From positions 1 through 56,338 of the forward strand of contig JADCGL010000041.1 in NCBI GenBank assembly GCA_020248985.1: 56,338 nt of DNA. The letters are read 5' to 3'. The notes beneath the pieces were generated by a model. That model made no database searches, was not told the DNA's origin, and worked only from the letters and a program-made list of their open reading frames with translations. The stretch is from Telmatospirillum sp. (GTDB taxonomy: Bacteria > Pseudomonadota > Alphaproteobacteria > CACIAM-22H2). Below are positions 35,939-47,546 of this stretch, in pieces; positions within the stretch are counted from its first letter, which is position 1, and each line of letters begins with the position of its first letter. A program made the translations under genes and the position numbers.

Positions 35939-37642
35939 ATGGCCACGCGCCTGTCCGACATCGTGCGCGCGATCCCGGCCCGCCTGCGGCTGCAGGGAAC
36001 GGCCGCCCACGCGCTCGAGACGGCCCGCCATCGCCTCGTGGTCGGCGGCATGCTGTTTGCGGTCGCCTTCGCCGTGGTCGGCGGGCGCCTCGTCGATGTG
36101 ACGATGCTCACCGAAGCGCGCGAGCCGCGGGCCGCCCGCGTGCCCAACACCGGCCCGCTCGAACTTGCGCGCGCCGACATCGTCGACCGCAACGGCGTGC
36201 TGCTGGCAACCTCGCTGGTCACGCAGTCGCTCTACGCCAATCCCAAACTCATCGCCAATCCGGAAGCGACGGCGCGGCGCCTCGCCGCCGTACTGCCCGG
36301 CCTCGACGAAAAGGCCGTGCGCGACCGACTTGCCTCGGACCAGCGCAGCTTCGTGTGGATCCGGCGCAGCCTCACGCCGCGCCAGCAATACGAGGTCAAC
36401 CGCCTCGGCGTGCCGGGGCTGTTCTTCCAGCGCGAGGAGCGCCGGGTCTATCCGCACGGCGTACTCGCAAGCCACGCAGTGGGCTTCGCCGATCTCGACA
36501 ATCGCGGCCTTGCCGGGGCCGAACAGGCGTTCGACGAACGGCTCAAGACCGAGCGCGAGCCCGTGCGCCTGTCGCTCGACATCCGCGCCCAGCACGTGGT
36601 GCGCGAAGAGATCAAGCGCGCGATCGAAGAGTTCAACGCGATCGGCGGCATGGGCGTGCTGCTCGACGTGGCGACTGGCGAAACGCTCGCCATGGTCTCG
36701 CTGCCCGATTTCGATTCGAACGCGCCGGGGCTCGCCGACGACGATGCGCGCTTCAACCGCAACACGCTCGGCACCTACGAGATGGGCTCGACCTTCAAGA
36801 TGTTCACGGCCGCGATGGGCTTCGACAGCGGCGCCGTGCGCATGCAGGACAGCTGGGACGCAAGCAAGCCCTACACGATCGGCCGTTTCACGATTTCGGA
36901 TTTCCACGGCAAGAACCGCTGGCTCACCACGCCCGAGGTCTTCATCTATTCCTCGAACCTCGGCGCGTTGCGCATGGCCCAGCGCATCGGCGTCGAGCGC
37001 CAGCGCGACTTCATGGACCGCGTCGGCTTCCTGCGCCCCTCGCCAATCGAGTTGCCGGAGGTTTCACATCCGCTGGTGCCGAAGCCCTGGCGCGAGATCA
37101 ACGCGCTGACGATCTCGTACGGCCACGGCATCACCGTGTCGCCGATGCAGCTCGTGGGTGCCGCCGCCGCGAGTGTGGGCGGCGGCATCCTGCGCCCCGT
37201 CACGATCCTGGCGCGCGAAGAAAGTGCGCGCGCGCCGGGCGAACGCGTGATGAGTGCGGCGGCTTCCGCCCAGCTCAACCAGCTCATGCGCCTCAATGTC
37301 GAGCGCGGCTCGGGCCGCAGCGCCGAAGTCGCCGGCTACTATGTCGGCGGCAAGACGGGGACGGCCGAAAAGATCCAGCGCGGCGGCTACAAAAAGAATG
37401 CGCGCATCTCCTCCTTCGTCGCTTCGTTCCCGGCGCACGATCCCAAATACGTGCTGCTGGTGATGGTGGACGAGCCGCAAGGCCGCCGCGAAACCGGCGG
37501 CTATGCGACCGGCGGCGTCGTCGCGGCCCCCACCGCAGGCCGCATCATCGCGCGCGTGGCACCGCTATTGGGCTTGCCGCCAATGCGCGAAGCGGTCCCC
37601 GACCTCACCCAACCGCTGCTTGCAGCGGCGATCTTGAGGTAG
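35939..37642 (+). CDS. ftsI: Septal peptidoglycan transpeptidase FtsI (PBP3)
   Basis: A 567-residue class B penicillin-binding protein. It has a cytoplasmic N-terminus, a membrane helix (VVGGMLFAVAFAVVGGRLVDV), the dimerisation domain with RADIVDRNGVLLATSL, and a transpeptidase domain. Active-site motifs are STFK with Ser284, SSN at 338-340 (SxN) and KTGT at 472-475. It cross-links septal peptidoglycan together with FtsW. Upstream ftsL and downstream murE are on the same strand with little or no gap. Confidence 0.96.
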   Translation: MATRLSDIVRAIPARLRLQGTAAHALETARHRLVVGGMLFAVAFAVVGGRLVDVTMLTEAREPRAARVPNTGPLELARADIVDRNGVLLATSLVTQSLYANPKLIANPEATARRLAAVLPGLDEKAVRDRLASDQRSFVWIRRSLTPRQQYEVNRLGVPGLFFQREERRVYPHGVLASHAVGFADLDNRGLAGAEQAFDERLKTEREPVRLSLDIRAQHVVREEIKRAIEEFNAIGGMGVLLDVATGETLAMVSLPDFDSNAPGLADDDARFNRNTLGTYEMGSTFKMFTAAMGFDSGAVRMQDSWDASKPYTIGRFTISDFHGKNRWLTTPEVFIYSSNLGALRMAQRIGVERQRDFMDRVGFLRPSPIELPEVSHPLVPKPWREINALTISYGHGITVSPMQLVGAAAASVGGGILRPVTILAREESARAPGERVMSAAASAQLNQLMRLNVERGSGRSAEVAGYYVGGKTGTAEKIQRGGYKKNARISSFVASFPAHDPKYVLLVMVDEPQGRRETGGYATGGVVAAPTAGRIIARVAPLLGLPPMREAVPDLTQPLLAAAILR

Positions 37643-37649
37643 GGGACGC

Positions 37650-39116
37650 ATGCGGCTCAGCGAAATCCTCGACGGCGAAATGCAGCTGCGCAACGCAGCC
37701 GGCCGGGATCCGCAGATCGCGGGCCTCACGGCCGATTCGCGCCGCGTGGCGCGGGGCTTCGTGTTCGCGGCCTTGCCCGGTGCGAAACAGGACGGGCGCA
37801 GCTACGTGGGCGAAGCCTTGCGCAGCGGTGCCGCCGCTGTGCTCGCCGCCCCCGGGCTCGATCTGCCGGCCGGCATTCCTTACGTGGAAGCCGCCAATCC
37901 GCGCCGTTCGTTCGCACGTGCCGCTTCGCGCTTTGCAGGGCCCCAGCCGCGCATCGTTGCGGCCGTGACGGGTACGAGCGGCAAAACCTCCGTCGCCAGC
38001 TTTACGCGCCAGTTGTGGCAGACGACGGGACGGCCCGCCGCCAGCGTCGGCACGCTCGGGCTCGTGGCCCCGCACGTCACGCGCAGCGGCGCCCTCACCA
38101 CGCCCGATCCGGTTTCGCTGCACGCCGACTTGGCCGAGCTTGCCAAAGCGGGCGTGGATCATGTGGCGATGGAAGCCTCGAGCCACGGGCTCGACCAATG
38201 CCGCCTCGACGGCGTCAAGCTTGCGGCGGCCGCCTTCACGAATCTCAGCCGCGACCATCTCGACTACCACGCCACGATGGCCGCCTATTTCGCCGCCAAG
38301 CGGCGTTTGTTCGACACCCTGCTGCCGCCCGGTGCGGTCGCCGTGCTCAATGCCGACATTCCGGAATACGACGCGCTGAAGACCGTGTGCGAAGCGCGCC
38401 ACCACCGCATTCTTTCGTTCGGGCGCAATGGCGGCGACCTGAAGCTCGTCGACGCAGCCCCGCTGCCGCACGGCCAGCGCCTGACGCTGCAGGCGTTCGG
38501 TACGACGCGCACGCTCGACCTGCCGCTCGCCGGCACGTTCCAGGCCATGAATATGCTCGCGGCCGTGGGACTTGCGATCGGCGGCGGCGTGGCGCCCTTT
38601 GCAGCCCTCGATGCCGTCTCGAGCCTCGAAGGCGTGCCGGGCCGCCTGCAATTGGCGGGGACCACGCCTTCGGGTGCGGCCGTCTATGTCGACTACGCGC
38701 ACAAGCCCGATGCGCTCGCGACCGTGCTGGCCGCCTTGCGCCCGCATGTTGCAGGGAGGCTCCATGTGCTGTTCGGTTGCGGCGGCGACCGCGACGTGGG
38801 CAAGCGCCCGCTCATGGGCAAGATCGCGGTCGAGCGTGCGGATCGCGTGATCGTGACCGACGACAATCCGCGCTCGGAAGATCCCGCCGAGATACGCAAG
38901 GCCGTGCTGGCGGGTGCCCAAGGTGCGCGCGAAATCGCCCCACGCGATGCCGCCATCCGTGCTGCGATCGAGGATCTTGGTGCGGGCGACGTGCTCGTGA
39001 TCGCCGGCAAGGGCCACGAGCGCGGCCAGATCATCGGCGACGTCACGCTGCCCTTCGATGACCTCGAACAAGCGCAGACGGCTTTGAACATCGCCGCGCG
39101 CGAGGGGGCGGCATGA
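37650..39116 (+). CDS. murE: UDP-MurNAc-tripeptide synthetase (meso-DAP adding)
   Basis: A 488-residue cytoplasmic ATP-dependent ligase that adds meso-diaminopimelate to UDP-MurNAc-L-Ala-D-Glu. The P-loop is GTSGKT (108-113). The carbamylated-lysine region and EASSHGLDQCRLDGV are present. The DNPR motif (VTDDNPRSEDP) is specific for meso-DAP over lysine. The stop overlaps the murF start (ATGA). Confidence 0.96.
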   Translation: MRLSEILDGEMQLRNAAGRDPQIAGLTADSRRVARGFVFAALPGAKQDGRSYVGEALRSGAAAVLAAPGLDLPAGIPYVEAANPRRSFARAASRFAGPQPRIVAAVTGTSGKTSVASFTRQLWQTTGRPAASVGTLGLVAPHVTRSGALTTPDPVSLHADLAELAKAGVDHVAMEASSHGLDQCRLDGVKLAAAAFTNLSRDHLDYHATMAAYFAAKRRLFDTLLPPGAVAVLNADIPEYDALKTVCEARHHRILSFGRNGGDLKLVDAAPLPHGQRLTLQAFGTTRTLDLPLAGTFQAMNMLAAVGLAIGGGVAPFAALDAVSSLEGVPGRLQLAGTTPSGAAVYVDYAHKPDALATVLAALRPHVAGRLHVLFGCGGDRDVGKRPLMGKIAVERADRVIVTDDNPRSEDPAEIRKAVLAGAQGAREIAPRDAAIRAAIEDLGAGDVLVIAGKGHERGQIIGDVTLPFDDLEQAQTALNIAAREGAA

Positions 39117-40513
39117 ACGCTCTGTGGCATGCCGCCGACGCGCTCGCCGCCACCAAAGGCCAAGCCCTGGGCGCACGCGATTGGCAGGCGACCGGCATTT
39201 CGATCGATACGCGCACGCTCGCCAAGGGCGATCTGTTCGTGGCCCTCAAAGGCGAAACGCAGGACGGCCACGCGCACGTGGCCGATGCGTTTGCCAAGGG
39301 CGCAGCGGCCGCCCTCGTGTCGCATGCCATGGAACACGGGCCCGGCATTTTGGTGCCGGACACGCTTGCGGCCCTCGGCGCTTTGGGCGTTGCCGCGCGC
39401 GCGCGCTGTGCCGCACGCGCTTTGGCCGTGACCGGTTCGGTCGGCAAAACGAGCACGAAAGAAGCGCTCGCCGCCGCGCTTGGCCGGCAGGCCAAAACGC
39501 ATGCGGCCGCTGCCTCGTTCAACAACCATATCGGCGTGCCGGTCACGCTCGCACGTCTTCCCGCCGACAGCCGCTACGGCGTGTTCGAGATCGGCATGAA
39601 CCATGCGGGCGAAATTGCCCCGCTCGTGCGCATGGTGCGCCCGCACGTGGCGATGATCACCACGGTCGAAGCCGTACATGTCGAAAACTTCGCCGACGGC
39701 ATCAAAGGTGTGGCCGCCGCCAAAGCCGAGATTTTCGAAGCCGGCGGCGAAACCGCCGTGCTGCCGCGCGACAATCCGTTTTTCGATGTCCTCGCCGCGC
39801 GCGCTAAAACATGCGGTGTTGCCAACGTTCTGTCCTTCGGCACGCACGCAAACGCCGATGCGCGCCTTGCCGAGTGGCAGGGCACGGCCGCCGGCAGCAC
39901 GGCGCGCGTCGAACTAATGGGGACACGGCTCGACTTTGCGATCGGGGCACCGGGCCGCCATTGGGCGATGAACCTTGCGGGCGCCTTGCTTGCGATCAAA
40001 GCGCTCGGCGGGGATGCCGCCCAAGCAGCCGCCAGCTTCGCTACCCTCGCTGCCCCCAAAGGGCGCGGCGCGCAGCATCGCGTCGTGTGCGCCGACGGCA
40101 CGCAGTTCCTGCTGATCGACGACAGCTACAACGCCTCGCCGCCGTCGATGCGCGCGGCCTTTGCCGTCTTGGCCGCGACGCCCGCCGCGCGGCGCGTGGC
40201 CGTGCTCGGCGACATGCTCGAATTGGGGCCGGACTCGCCTGCCCTGCATGCCGATCTCGCCCCCTCCTTGGTCGAAGCGGGTATTGCCAAGGTTTTCTGC
40301 TGCGGCGCCAACATGGCGCGGCTCTGCGAAAACCTGCCCGCATCGATCGAGGCCGTGCACGCGAGGGATTCGGCGGCCCTCGAGCCGCTGGTCCTGGCCG
40401 GCATCGCGGCGGGCGACGCGCTCGTCGTCAAAGGATCGCTCGGCAGCCGCATGGGCCGCATCGTCGCGGCCTTGCTGGCGCAACACCAACCCACGCGCGT
40501 CGGCGGAAGGTAG
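39113..40513 (+). CDS. murF: UDP-MurNAc-pentapeptide synthetase
   Basis: A 466-residue ligase that adds D-Ala-D-Ala to the UDP-MurNAc tripeptide. The P-loop reads GSVGKTST (108-115), followed by [14 protein letters not shown] and [13 protein letters not shown], both typical of MurF. The C-terminal segment [20 protein letters not shown] carries the family DxYNAxPxS pattern. It overlaps murE by four bases; mraY starts 10 bases after its stop. Confidence 0.96.
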   Translation: MNALWHAADALAATKGQALGARDWQATGISIDTRTLAKGDLFVALKGETQDGHAHVADAFAKGAAAALVSHAMEHGPGILVPDTLAALGALGVAARARCAARALAVTGSVGKTSTKEALAAALGRQAKTHAAAASFNNHIGVPVTLARLPADSRYGVFEIGMNHAGEIAPLVRMVRPHVAMITTVEAVHVENFADGIKGVAAAKAEIFEAGGETAVLPRDNPFFDVLAARAKTCGVANVLSFGTHANADARLAEWQGTAAGSTARVELMGTRLDFAIGAPGRHWAMNLAGALLAIKALGGDAAQAAASFATLAAPKGRGAQHRVVCADGTQFLLIDDSYNASPPSMRAAFAVLAATPAARRVAVLGDMLELGPDSPALHADLAPSLVEAGIAKVFCCGANMARLCENLPASIEAVHARDSAALEPLVLAGIAAGDALVVKGSLGSRMGRIVAALLAQHQPTRVGGR

Positions 40514-40523
40514 CGTTACGGCC

Positions 40524-41609
40524 ATGTTCTTCAATCTTCTCGTTCCCTTCGCCGACGAATTCTCGCCGCTCAACGTGTTTCGCTATCTCACTTTCCGCTC
40601 GGGCGGAGCTGTGATGACCGCGCTCCTGATCTCGTTCCTGTTCGGCGAGCGCATCATCGGCTGGCTCAAATCCAAACAGCCCGAGCCGCCGATCCGCGAA
40701 GACACGCCCGAGCGCCATGCTTTGACCAAGAAGGGCACGCCCACGATGGGCGGCGTGCTCATCCTGCTGTCGCTCGGCATTTCGACGCTGCTGTGGGCCG
40801 ATCTCACCAACGGCTATGTGTGGGCAGTATTGCTGGTCACGCTCGGCTTCGGTGCCATCGGCTTCTACGACGACTATCTGAAGCTCACGAAAAAGAACTC
40901 GAAGGGCCTCGCGGGCCGCTGGAAGCTCGTGCTGCAGTCGCTGATCGCATTCGCCGCGACGGCCTGGATCGTGTCGCTGACGCGCGAACCGCTCGACACG
41001 CAGCTTGCCGTGCCCTTCATCAAGGATCTGCTCGTCAATCTCGGCTGGTTCTTCGTGCCCTTCGCGATCTTCGTGATGGTGGGCTCGTCGAACGCGGTCA
41101 ACCTCACCGACGGGCTCGACGGCTTGGCGATCGTGCCGGTGATGATCGCGGCCGGCTGCTTTGCGGCTTTCGCCTACGTCGCAGGCAACGCGATCTTCGC
41201 CAACTATCTCTTGATCCATCACGTGCCGGGCTCGGGCGAGCTTGCGGTCGTGTGTGCGGCAATCGTCGGCGCTTCGCTCGGCTTCCTGTGGTTCAATGCG
41301 CCGCCCGCCATGGTCTTCATGGGCGACACGGGCTCGCTGTCGATGGGCGGAGCGCTCGGCAGCGTTGCCGTCGTCACCAAGAACGAGCTCACGCTTGCCA
41401 TCGTCGGCGGGCTGTTCGTGGTCGAAGCCGTTTCGGTCATCGTGCAGGTGGCCTCGTTCAAGCTCACCGGCAAGCGCGTGTTCCGCATGGCGCCGCTGCA
41501 CCACCATTTCGAGAAGAAGGGCTGGGCCGAGCCCACCATCGTAATCCGCTTCTGGATCATCGCTTCCATCCTGGCGCTCGCGGGTCTCGCGACGCTGAAG
41601 CTGCGGTGA
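40524..41609 (+). CDS. mraY: Phospho-N-acetylmuramoyl-pentapeptide transferase
   Basis: A 361-residue integral membrane enzyme with ten helices that transfers phospho-MurNAc-pentapeptide to undecaprenyl phosphate, forming lipid I. Active-site and family motifs are [23 protein letters not shown] (aspartate pair), [27 protein letters not shown] and [11 protein letters not shown]. The length equals that of E. coli MraY within one residue. The ATG at 40524 gives the standard N-terminus. Confidence 0.97.
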   Translation: MFFNLLVPFADEFSPLNVFRYLTFRSGGAVMTALLISFLFGERIIGWLKSKQPEPPIREDTPERHALTKKGTPTMGGVLILLSLGISTLLWADLTNGYVWAVLLVTLGFGAIGFYDDYLKLTKKNSKGLAGRWKLVLQSLIAFAATAWIVSLTREPLDTQLAVPFIKDLLVNLGWFFVPFAIFVMVGSSNAVNLTDGLDGLAIVPVMIAAGCFAAFAYVAGNAIFANYLLIHHVPGSGELAVVCAAIVGASLGFLWFNAPPAMVFMGDTGSLSMGGALGSVAVVTKNELTLAIVGGLFVVEAVSVIVQVASFKLTGKRVFRMAPLHHHFEKKGWAEPTIVIRFWIIASILALAGLATLKLR

Positions 41610-41613
41610 GGAC

Positions 41614-42996
41614 ATGATCGAAGTCTATCCCTTCGCAGGCTATCCGGTGGGCGTGCTGGGCCTCGGCAAATCGGGCCTTGCGACGGCGCGTGCCCTGATG
41701 GCTTCGGGGGCCGAAGTCTGGGCGTGGGACGACAGCGAAGACCGCCGTGCGGAAGCGCGCGCACTCGACGTGCCGCTCGTCGATCTCGCCGCCGCCGATC
41801 TCGCCGAGCTCACGAGCCTCGTGATTTCGCCCGGCATTCCGCACACGCATCCGGCCCCGCATCCGGTTGCGGCCCGCGCGAAGGCGGCCAAGCTCGAACT
41901 CATCTGCGACGTCGAACTGCTCGTGCGTTCGCAGCGCGAGGCCGCCTATATCGGCATCACGGGCACCAACGGCAAATCCACGACGACAGCGCTGATCGGC
42001 CATGTTCTGAATGCAGCCAAGCGCGCCGTGCAGGTCGGCGGCAATATCGGCACGGCCGTGCTCACGCTCGAGCCGCTGGGCGAAAACGGCGCCTTCGTGC
42101 TCGAGCTGTCGAGCTACCAACTCGAGCTGGTGCCGACGGCCGTGTTCGACATTGCCGTGTTCTTGAATCTGTCGCCCGACCATCTCGACCGCCATGGCGG
42201 CATGGACGGCTATATCGCGGCCAAGAAAAACATCTTCCAGCGCCAGACACGCCCGCGCGTCGCGGTGATCGGCGTCGACGACGATTATTGCCGCAAGATC
42301 CACGCCGAGCTCGTCGCGGCCGACGACCAGATCGTGATCGCCGTCTCCGGCATGGGTGCGGTCGCAGGCGGCATCTATGCGCAAGACGGCACGCTGTGGG
42401 ATGCGCGCAGCCGTAACCCCGTCGCGATCTGCGACCTTGCGGCGTGCACGGCCCTGCCCGGTGCGCACAACCATCAGAACGCAGCGGCAGCAGCAGCCGT
42501 TGCCCTGCAAATCGGCATTGCGCCCGCGACGATCGCGGATGCGCTCAAGAGCTTCCCGGGCCTTGCCCATCGCCAGGAGCGCGTCGCCACAGTCGACGGC
42601 GTGCTGTTCGTGAACGACAGCAAGGCCACGAACGCCGATGCCGCCGCGCGCGCACTCGGCTGCTACGAAACGATCTATTGGATCGCGGGCGGCCAAGCCA
42701 AAGACGGCGGCATTGAAGCGTTGCGCCCCTACTTTGCGCGCATCGCCAAAGCCTATGTGATCGGTGCGGCCGCTGCCGACTTCGCCAAGACGCTCGCCGA
42801 TGTGCCGCACGAAATCGCGGGCGATCTCGACACGGCCGTTGCACACGCGTTTGCCGACGCCAAGCAGGACGGCAAGCGCGAACCGGTCGTGCTGCTGTCG
42901 CCGGCTTGCGCCTCGTGGGACCAGTTCAAGAGCTTCGAACATCGCGGTGCGCGCTTCCGGTCGCTCGTCGAAGGCTTGCGCGAGGTGGCCGCATGA
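41614..42996 (+). CDS. murD: UDP-MurNAc-L-alanine:D-glutamate ligase
   Basis: A 460-residue cytoplasmic ligase that adds D-Glu to UDP-MurNAc-L-Ala. The N-terminal Rossmann part has VLGLGKSGLATARAL, the P-loop is GTNGKS (117-122), then ELSSYQLELV and FLNLSPDHLDRHGGMDGY follow. The C-terminal domain has LLSPACASWDQFKSFEHRG, a strongly conserved MurD end. It begins four bases after mraY; its stop overlaps the ftsW ATG (ATGA). Confidence 0.96.
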   Translation: MIEVYPFAGYPVGVLGLGKSGLATARALMASGAEVWAWDDSEDRRAEARALDVPLVDLAAADLAELTSLVISPGIPHTHPAPHPVAARAKAAKLELICDVELLVRSQREAAYIGITGTNGKSTTTALIGHVLNAAKRAVQVGGNIGTAVLTLEPLGENGAFVLELSSYQLELVPTAVFDIAVFLNLSPDHLDRHGGMDGYIAAKKNIFQRQTRPRVAVIGVDDDYCRKIHAELVAADDQIVIAVSGMGAVAGGIYAQDGTLWDARSRNPVAICDLAACTALPGAHNHQNAAAAAAVALQIGIAPATIADALKSFPGLAHRQERVATVDGVLFVNDSKATNADAAARALGCYETIYWIAGGQAKDGGIEALRPYFARIAKAYVIGAAAADFAKTLADVPHEIAGDLDTAVAHAFADAKQDGKREPVVLLSPACASWDQFKSFEHRGARFRSLVEGLREVAA

Positions 42997-44114
42997 ATTT
43001 CGCGCGCGCCGACAATTCGGTCATGGCCCGGTGGTGGTGGACGGTCGACAAGTGGCTGCTGCTCGCCCTTGCGCTGCTGATCGGCACGGGTGCGGTGCTG
43101 ATCATGGCGGCGTCGCCTGCCGTTGCCTCGCGCGTCGGCCTCGACATGTTCCATTTCGTGCGCAAGCAACTGCAGCTGCTGCCGCTGGCGGCCTTGATCC
43201 TGATCGGCGTGTCGATGCTCGAGCCGCGCCAGGTGCGCGCGCTTGCCCTTGCGGGTTTCCTTGCGAGCCTCGCTTTCGTCGCACTGACCTTCTTCGTCGG
43301 CACCGAAATCAAGGGTGCCAAGCGCTGGATCAGCCTGCCCGGCTTCTCGCTGCAGCCCTCGGAGTTCCTCAAGCCGACTTTTGCGGTCGTCGCCGCGTGG
43401 CTGTTCGCGCTTTCGCGCAAGCACGAAGGCTTCCCGGGCGACGCGATCGCGATCGCCCTTTACGCGCTGACAATCGCATTGCTGCTCCTGCAGCCCGATA
43501 TCGGCATGGCGTTTGTGGTCTCGGCCGTATGGTTCGCGCAGTTCTTCCTCGCAGGTTTGCGCATGCTCTGGGTCGTGGGCCTCGTGGGGGCCGGCGGCGG
43601 CGGGGCCGTGCTGCTCTACATGCTGTTCCCGCATTTCGAGAGCCGCGTGAACCGTTTCCTCGATCCGGCCTCGGGCGACACGTTCCAGGTCAACATGGCC
43701 ATGGAAGCATTCATGAATGGCGGGCTCATGGGCCGCGGCCCCGGCGAGGGCCGCGCCAAGAGCCTGCTGCCCGACGCGCATTCGGACTTCATCTTCGCGG
43801 TCGCAGCCGAAGAGTTCGGCTTGATCCTGTGCCTCATCGTCGTCGGACTCTACGCTTTCGTGGTGCTGCGCGGCTTTGCGCGCGCGCTGCAGGAGACCGA
43901 TCTGTTCGTGCTGCTCGCGGTCGCGGGCCTCAGCGTGCAGTTCGGCGTGCAAGCCCTCGTCAACATGGGCTCCACGCTGCATCTCATCCCGACCAAGGGC
44001 ATGACCTTGCCGTTCGTGAGCTATGGCGGTTCGTCGCTGCTGGCGATCGCCCTCGGCATGGGTTTCGTTTTGGCGCTGAGCCGTAAGCGCTTCGGCGCGG
44101 GAGAAACGCTGTGA
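42993..44114 (+). CDS. ftsW: Septal peptidoglycan glycosyltransferase FtsW
   Basis: A 373-residue SEDS-family protein with about ten membrane helices that polymerises lipid II at the septum with FtsI. Signature segments are [48 protein letters not shown] (with the catalytic-site aspartate) and [15 protein letters not shown]. Its ATG overlaps the murD stop and its stop overlaps the GTG of murG. Confidence 0.96.
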   Translation: MNFARADNSVMARWWWTVDKWLLLALALLIGTGAVLIMAASPAVASRVGLDMFHFVRKQLQLLPLAALILIGVSMLEPRQVRALALAGFLASLAFVALTFFVGTEIKGAKRWISLPGFSLQPSEFLKPTFAVVAAWLFALSRKHEGFPGDAIAIALYALTIALLLLQPDIGMAFVVSAVWFAQFFLAGLRMLWVVGLVGAGGGGAVLLYMLFPHFESRVNRFLDPASGDTFQVNMAMEAFMNGGLMGRGPGEGRAKSLLPDAHSDFIFAVAAEEFGLILCLIVVGLYAFVVLRGFARALQETDLFVLLAVAGLSVQFGVQALVNMGSTLHLIPTKGMTLPFVSYGGSSLLAIALGMGFVLALSRKRFGAGETL

Positions 44115-45196
44115 GCGGCCGCCTCGTGATCCTCGCGGCCGGCGGTACGGGCGGCCACGTGTTCCCCGCCGAAGCCTTGGCCGGTGCGCTTGCCGCACGC
44201 GGCTTTCGCTTGGCCCTCGTCACCGACGATCGCGGTTCGGCCTATGGCGGAACGCTCGGCACGCTCGAAACCCACCGCCTCCCGATCCGCAAAATGACCG
44301 GCAACCTGCTGCGCCGCTTGATCGGGGCCGCAAGCCTGCTGCCGGGCTATCTTGCCGCACGACGTCTGCTCGCCATGCTGAAGCCGGCAGCCGTGGTCGG
44401 CTTCGGCGGTTACCCAAGCTTGCCGACGATGTTTGCAGCAAGCCCCATGGGCCGCACGGCCCTGCACGAACAGAACGCCATCTTGGGCCGCGTCAATCGC
44501 CTCGTTGCTTCCCGCGTCGATGCGGTCGCGACGTCCTTTGCCGAAACCAAGGGCGTGGGGACGAACGCCGTGCTCGTCGGCAATCCCGTGCGCGCGGCTG
44601 TACAGGCGTTGCGCGACACGACCTACGCACCGCCCGTAGCCGGCGAAAAACTGCGCCTGCTTGTGACCGGCGGCAGCCAGGGAGCGTCCGTGTTCGGGCG
44701 CGTGATGCCCGCCGCCTTGGCACTGCTGTCGTCCGACCAACGCCAGCGCATTTCGATTGTGCAGCAGACGCGCGCCGAAGACGCGGAGACCGTGCAGTCG
44801 CATTACCGCACGCTCGGCCTCGATGCGACGGTGGCGCCGTTCTTCGCCGATCTGCCGCAGCGCATGGCCGAGGCACACCTCGTGATCGCGCGTGCGGGGG
44901 CTTCGACCGTGGCCGAGCTTGCCTGCATCGGCCGCCCGGCGTTGCTGGTGCCCTACATGCACGCGACCGACGACCACCAGACCGCCAATGCGCAAGCGCT
45001 GGCCGCAACCGGTGCTGCGTGGCTGATCCCGGAGCCGCAATTCTCGGCCGACGATCTTGCCGCCCGCATTTCGAGCCTGCTGGCCGCACCGGCTTCCCTC
45101 AGCGACATGGCGAAAGCAGCCCACGGCTTCGGCCGGCCGGATGCGGCCGAGCGCTTGGCCGATCTCGTGCAGCGACTTGCGGAGGGCACACGATGA
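44111..45196 (+). CDS. murG: UDP-GlcNAc:lipid I N-acetylglucosaminyltransferase
   Basis: A 361-residue peripheral membrane GT-B enzyme that makes lipid II from lipid I. The first glycine-rich loop is [16 protein letters not shown], the second is [14 protein letters not shown], and [11 protein letters not shown] and [17 protein letters not shown] are also conserved. The start is GTG at 44111, overlapping the ftsW stop in GTGA; the next in-frame ATG would remove the first loop. The stop overlaps murC in ATGA. Confidence 0.96.
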   Translation: MSGRLVILAAGGTGGHVFPAEALAGALAARGFRLALVTDDRGSAYGGTLGTLETHRLPIRKMTGNLLRRLIGAASLLPGYLAARRLLAMLKPAAVVGFGGYPSLPTMFAASPMGRTALHEQNAILGRVNRLVASRVDAVATSFAETKGVGTNAVLVGNPVRAAVQALRDTTYAPPVAGEKLRLLVTGGSQGASVFGRVMPAALALLSSDQRQRISIVQQTRAEDAETVQSHYRTLGLDATVAPFFADLPQRMAEAHLVIARAGASTVAELACIGRPALLVPYMHATDDHQTANAQALAATGAAWLIPEPQFSADDLAARISSLLAAPASLSDMAKAAHGFGRPDAAERLADLVQRLAEGTR

Positions 45197-46605
45197 GAGC
45201 GCTGCCGTTGGACATCGGCCTTATCCATTTCGTCGGCATCGGCGGGATCGGCATGAGCGGGATCGCCGAAATCCTGCACAATCTCGGCTACAAGGTCCAA
45301 GGCTCGGACCAATCCGACAGCGCCAACGTGAAGCGCCTCGTGGGCCTCGGCATTCCCGTCGCGATCGGCCACCGTGCCGAGAATCTGGGTGCGGCCGAAG
45401 TCGTCGTCGTATCGACGGCCGTAAAGTCGGAAAATCCGGAAGTGCGCGCAGCCCGCGAACGCTTGGTGCCCGTCGTGCGGCGGGCCGAGATGCTCGCCGA
45501 GCTCATGCGCCTCAAATGGGCGATCGCGATCGCCGGCACGCACGGCAAGACCACGACCACGAGCCTCGTGGCCGGCATGCTCGAAGCGGCGCAATTCGAT
45601 CCCACCATCATCAATGGCGGCATCCTCAACGCCTACGGCACCAATGCGCGGCTGGGTTCGGGCGACTGGATGGTCGTCGAGGCCGACGAGAGCGACGGCA
45701 CCTTCATCAAGTTGCCCGCCACGATCGCCGTCGTCACGAACATCGACCCCGAGCATCTCGACTATTGGGGCACGTTCGACGCCGCGCGCAAAGGCTACCA
45801 GACCTTCGTGTCGAACATTCCGTTCTACGGCTTCGCCGCGATGTGCATCGACCATCCGGAAGTGCAGGCCCTGATCGCGAACACGCAGGATCGCAAGATC
45901 CTCGCCTACGGCTTTTCCCCGCAGGCCGACGTGCGCGCGGTCGATATGCGGCTCGACGCTTCGGGCGGCCATTTCGACGTGATGCTGTCGGGCCGCGCAG
46001 GCCCCGAGCGCACGCTCAAGAACATGCATCTGCCGCTCGTCGGCCGCCACAACGTGGAGAACTCGCTCGCCGCCATCGCGGTCGCGGTCGAGATGGGCAT
46101 CGACGAGGCGACGATCCGCAAGGGCCTCGCCGGCATCAAGGGGGTCAAGCGCCGCTTCACGCGCACGGGCATGGGAGCCGGCATTACGGTCATCGACGAT
46201 TACGGCCACCATCCGGTCGAAATCGCGGCCGTGCTGCGGGCCGCGCGCAGTGCGACGTCGGCAGGCGTGGTCGCCGTCGTCCAGCCCCATCGCTACACGC
46301 GCCTCAAATCGCTGTTCGACGAATTCTGCACCTGCTTCAACGACGCCGACGCCGTGATCGTGGCCGACGTCTATGCCGCCGGCGAAGCGCCGATCGAACG
46401 CGTTTCCAAAGAAGCGCTCGTCGAAGGTTTGCGCGGCCACGGGCACCGCAAGGTCGTGGCGCTGGAAAGCCCCGATAAGCTTGCCGCGACCGTGCTCGAA
46501 CTCGCGCGCCAGGGCGACATGGTCGTGTGCTTGGGGGCGGGCACCATCACGCAATGGGCCTATGCGCTACCCGATGCGCTCGAAGCGCTGGAGGGCCGCA
46601 AATGA
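45193..46605 (+). CDS. murC: UDP-N-acetylmuramate-L-alanine ligase
   Basis: A 470-residue cytoplasmic ligase that adds the first residue of the stem peptide. It has the N-terminal loop [16 protein letters not shown], the P-loop [10 protein letters not shown], the acidic motif [14 protein letters not shown], and the later conserved [11 protein letters not shown]. The length is normal. The start overlaps the murG stop and the stop overlaps murB (ATGA). Confidence 0.97.
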   Translation: MRALPLDIGLIHFVGIGGIGMSGIAEILHNLGYKVQGSDQSDSANVKRLVGLGIPVAIGHRAENLGAAEVVVVSTAVKSENPEVRAARERLVPVVRRAEMLAELMRLKWAIAIAGTHGKTTTTSLVAGMLEAAQFDPTIINGGILNAYGTNARLGSGDWMVVEADESDGTFIKLPATIAVVTNIDPEHLDYWGTFDAARKGYQTFVSNIPFYGFAAMCIDHPEVQALIANTQDRKILAYGFSPQADVRAVDMRLDASGGHFDVMLSGRAGPERTLKNMHLPLVGRHNVENSLAAIAVAVEMGIDEATIRKGLAGIKGVKRRFTRTGMGAGITVIDDYGHHPVEIAAVLRAARSATSAGVVAVVQPHRYTRLKSLFDEFCTCFNDADAVIVADVYAAGEAPIERVSKEALVEGLRGHGHRKVVALESPDKLAATVLELARQGDMVVCLGAGTITQWAYALPDALEALEGRK

Positions 46606-47546
46606 TGGCCGAGACGCGTTCGCTTCGCCTGGTCGAGCGTTTGCCCAAGGTGCGCGGCTCCTACCGCGCCAATGTGAGCCTTGCGCAATACACGTGGTTC
46701 CGCGTCGGCGGCCCCGCCGAAATCCTGTTCCGCCCAGAAGACGCCGACGATCTCGCCGCCTTCATGGCGGGCAAACCCGGCGACGTGCCGGTGACGGTGC
46801 TCGGCGTGGGCTCGAACCTGCTCGTGCGCGACGGCGGCATTCCGGGCGTATCGATCCGGCTCGGCAAAGGTTTTGCCGGCCTCGCGCGCGACGGCGACAT
46901 TCTGCGCGCAGGCGCAGGCTGCCTCGATGCCAATGTGGCTTTGCAGGCGGCCCATTGGGGCATGGGCGGGCTTGAGTTTCTGTCCGGCATTCCGGGCACC
47001 ATCGGCGGCGCCTTGCGCATGAATGCCGGCGCCTATGGCCGCGAGATGAAGGACGTCACACTCGCCGCCGAAGCGATCGACGCCGACGGCAACCGTCAAT
47101 ACGCGACCAACGGGGCGATGTGTTTCGGCTATCGGCACACCGGCATGCCGGCCGATTGGATTTTCGTCGCGGCCGAACTCAAAACCAGCAGTGCCGATCC
47201 CGCCGCGATCGCAACAATGATGGCCGATATCCAGGCCAAGCGCGAAGCAACGCAGCCGGTGCGCACGCGCACGGGCGGGTCCACCTTCGCCAACCCGACC
47301 GAGACGAGCGCTGCGCACACAAAGGCCTGGGAACTGATCGACCAGGCGGGCTGCCGTGGCCTCACGCGCGGCGGCGCCATGGTCTCCGAAAAACACTGCA
47401 ACTTCCTTGTGAACACCGGCAACGCCACCGCGGCCGAGATCGAAGATCTCGGCGAAGAGGTGCGCGCGCGCGTGTTCGCCAAATTCGGCGTCGAGCTGCG
47501 CTGGGAGATCAAGCGCATCGGCGTGCGGCTGGAGAAGGCCCAATGA
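46602..47546 (+). CDS. murB: UDP-N-acetylenolpyruvoylglucosamine reductase
   Basis: A 314-residue FAD-dependent enzyme that reduces UDP-GlcNAc-enolpyruvate to UDP-MurNAc. FAD-binding motifs are [26 protein letters not shown] and [19 protein letters not shown]. The catalytic serine sits in [10 protein letters not shown], and the end [12 protein letters not shown] fits. Two adjacent ATG codons open the frame; the first overlaps the murC stop (ATGA). The stop overlaps ddl in the same way. Confidence 0.96.
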   Translation: MMAETRSLRLVERLPKVRGSYRANVSLAQYTWFRVGGPAEILFRPEDADDLAAFMAGKPGDVPVTVLGVGSNLLVRDGGIPGVSIRLGKGFAGLARDGDILRAGAGCLDANVALQAAHWGMGGLEFLSGIPGTIGGALRMNAGAYGREMKDVTLAAEAIDADGNRQYATNGAMCFGYRHTGMPADWIFVAAELKTSSADPAAIATMMADIQAKREATQPVRTRTGGSTFANPTETSAAHTKAWELIDQAGCRGLTRGGAMVSEKHCNFLVNTGNATAAEIEDLGEEVRARVFAKFGVELRWEIKRIGVRLEKAQ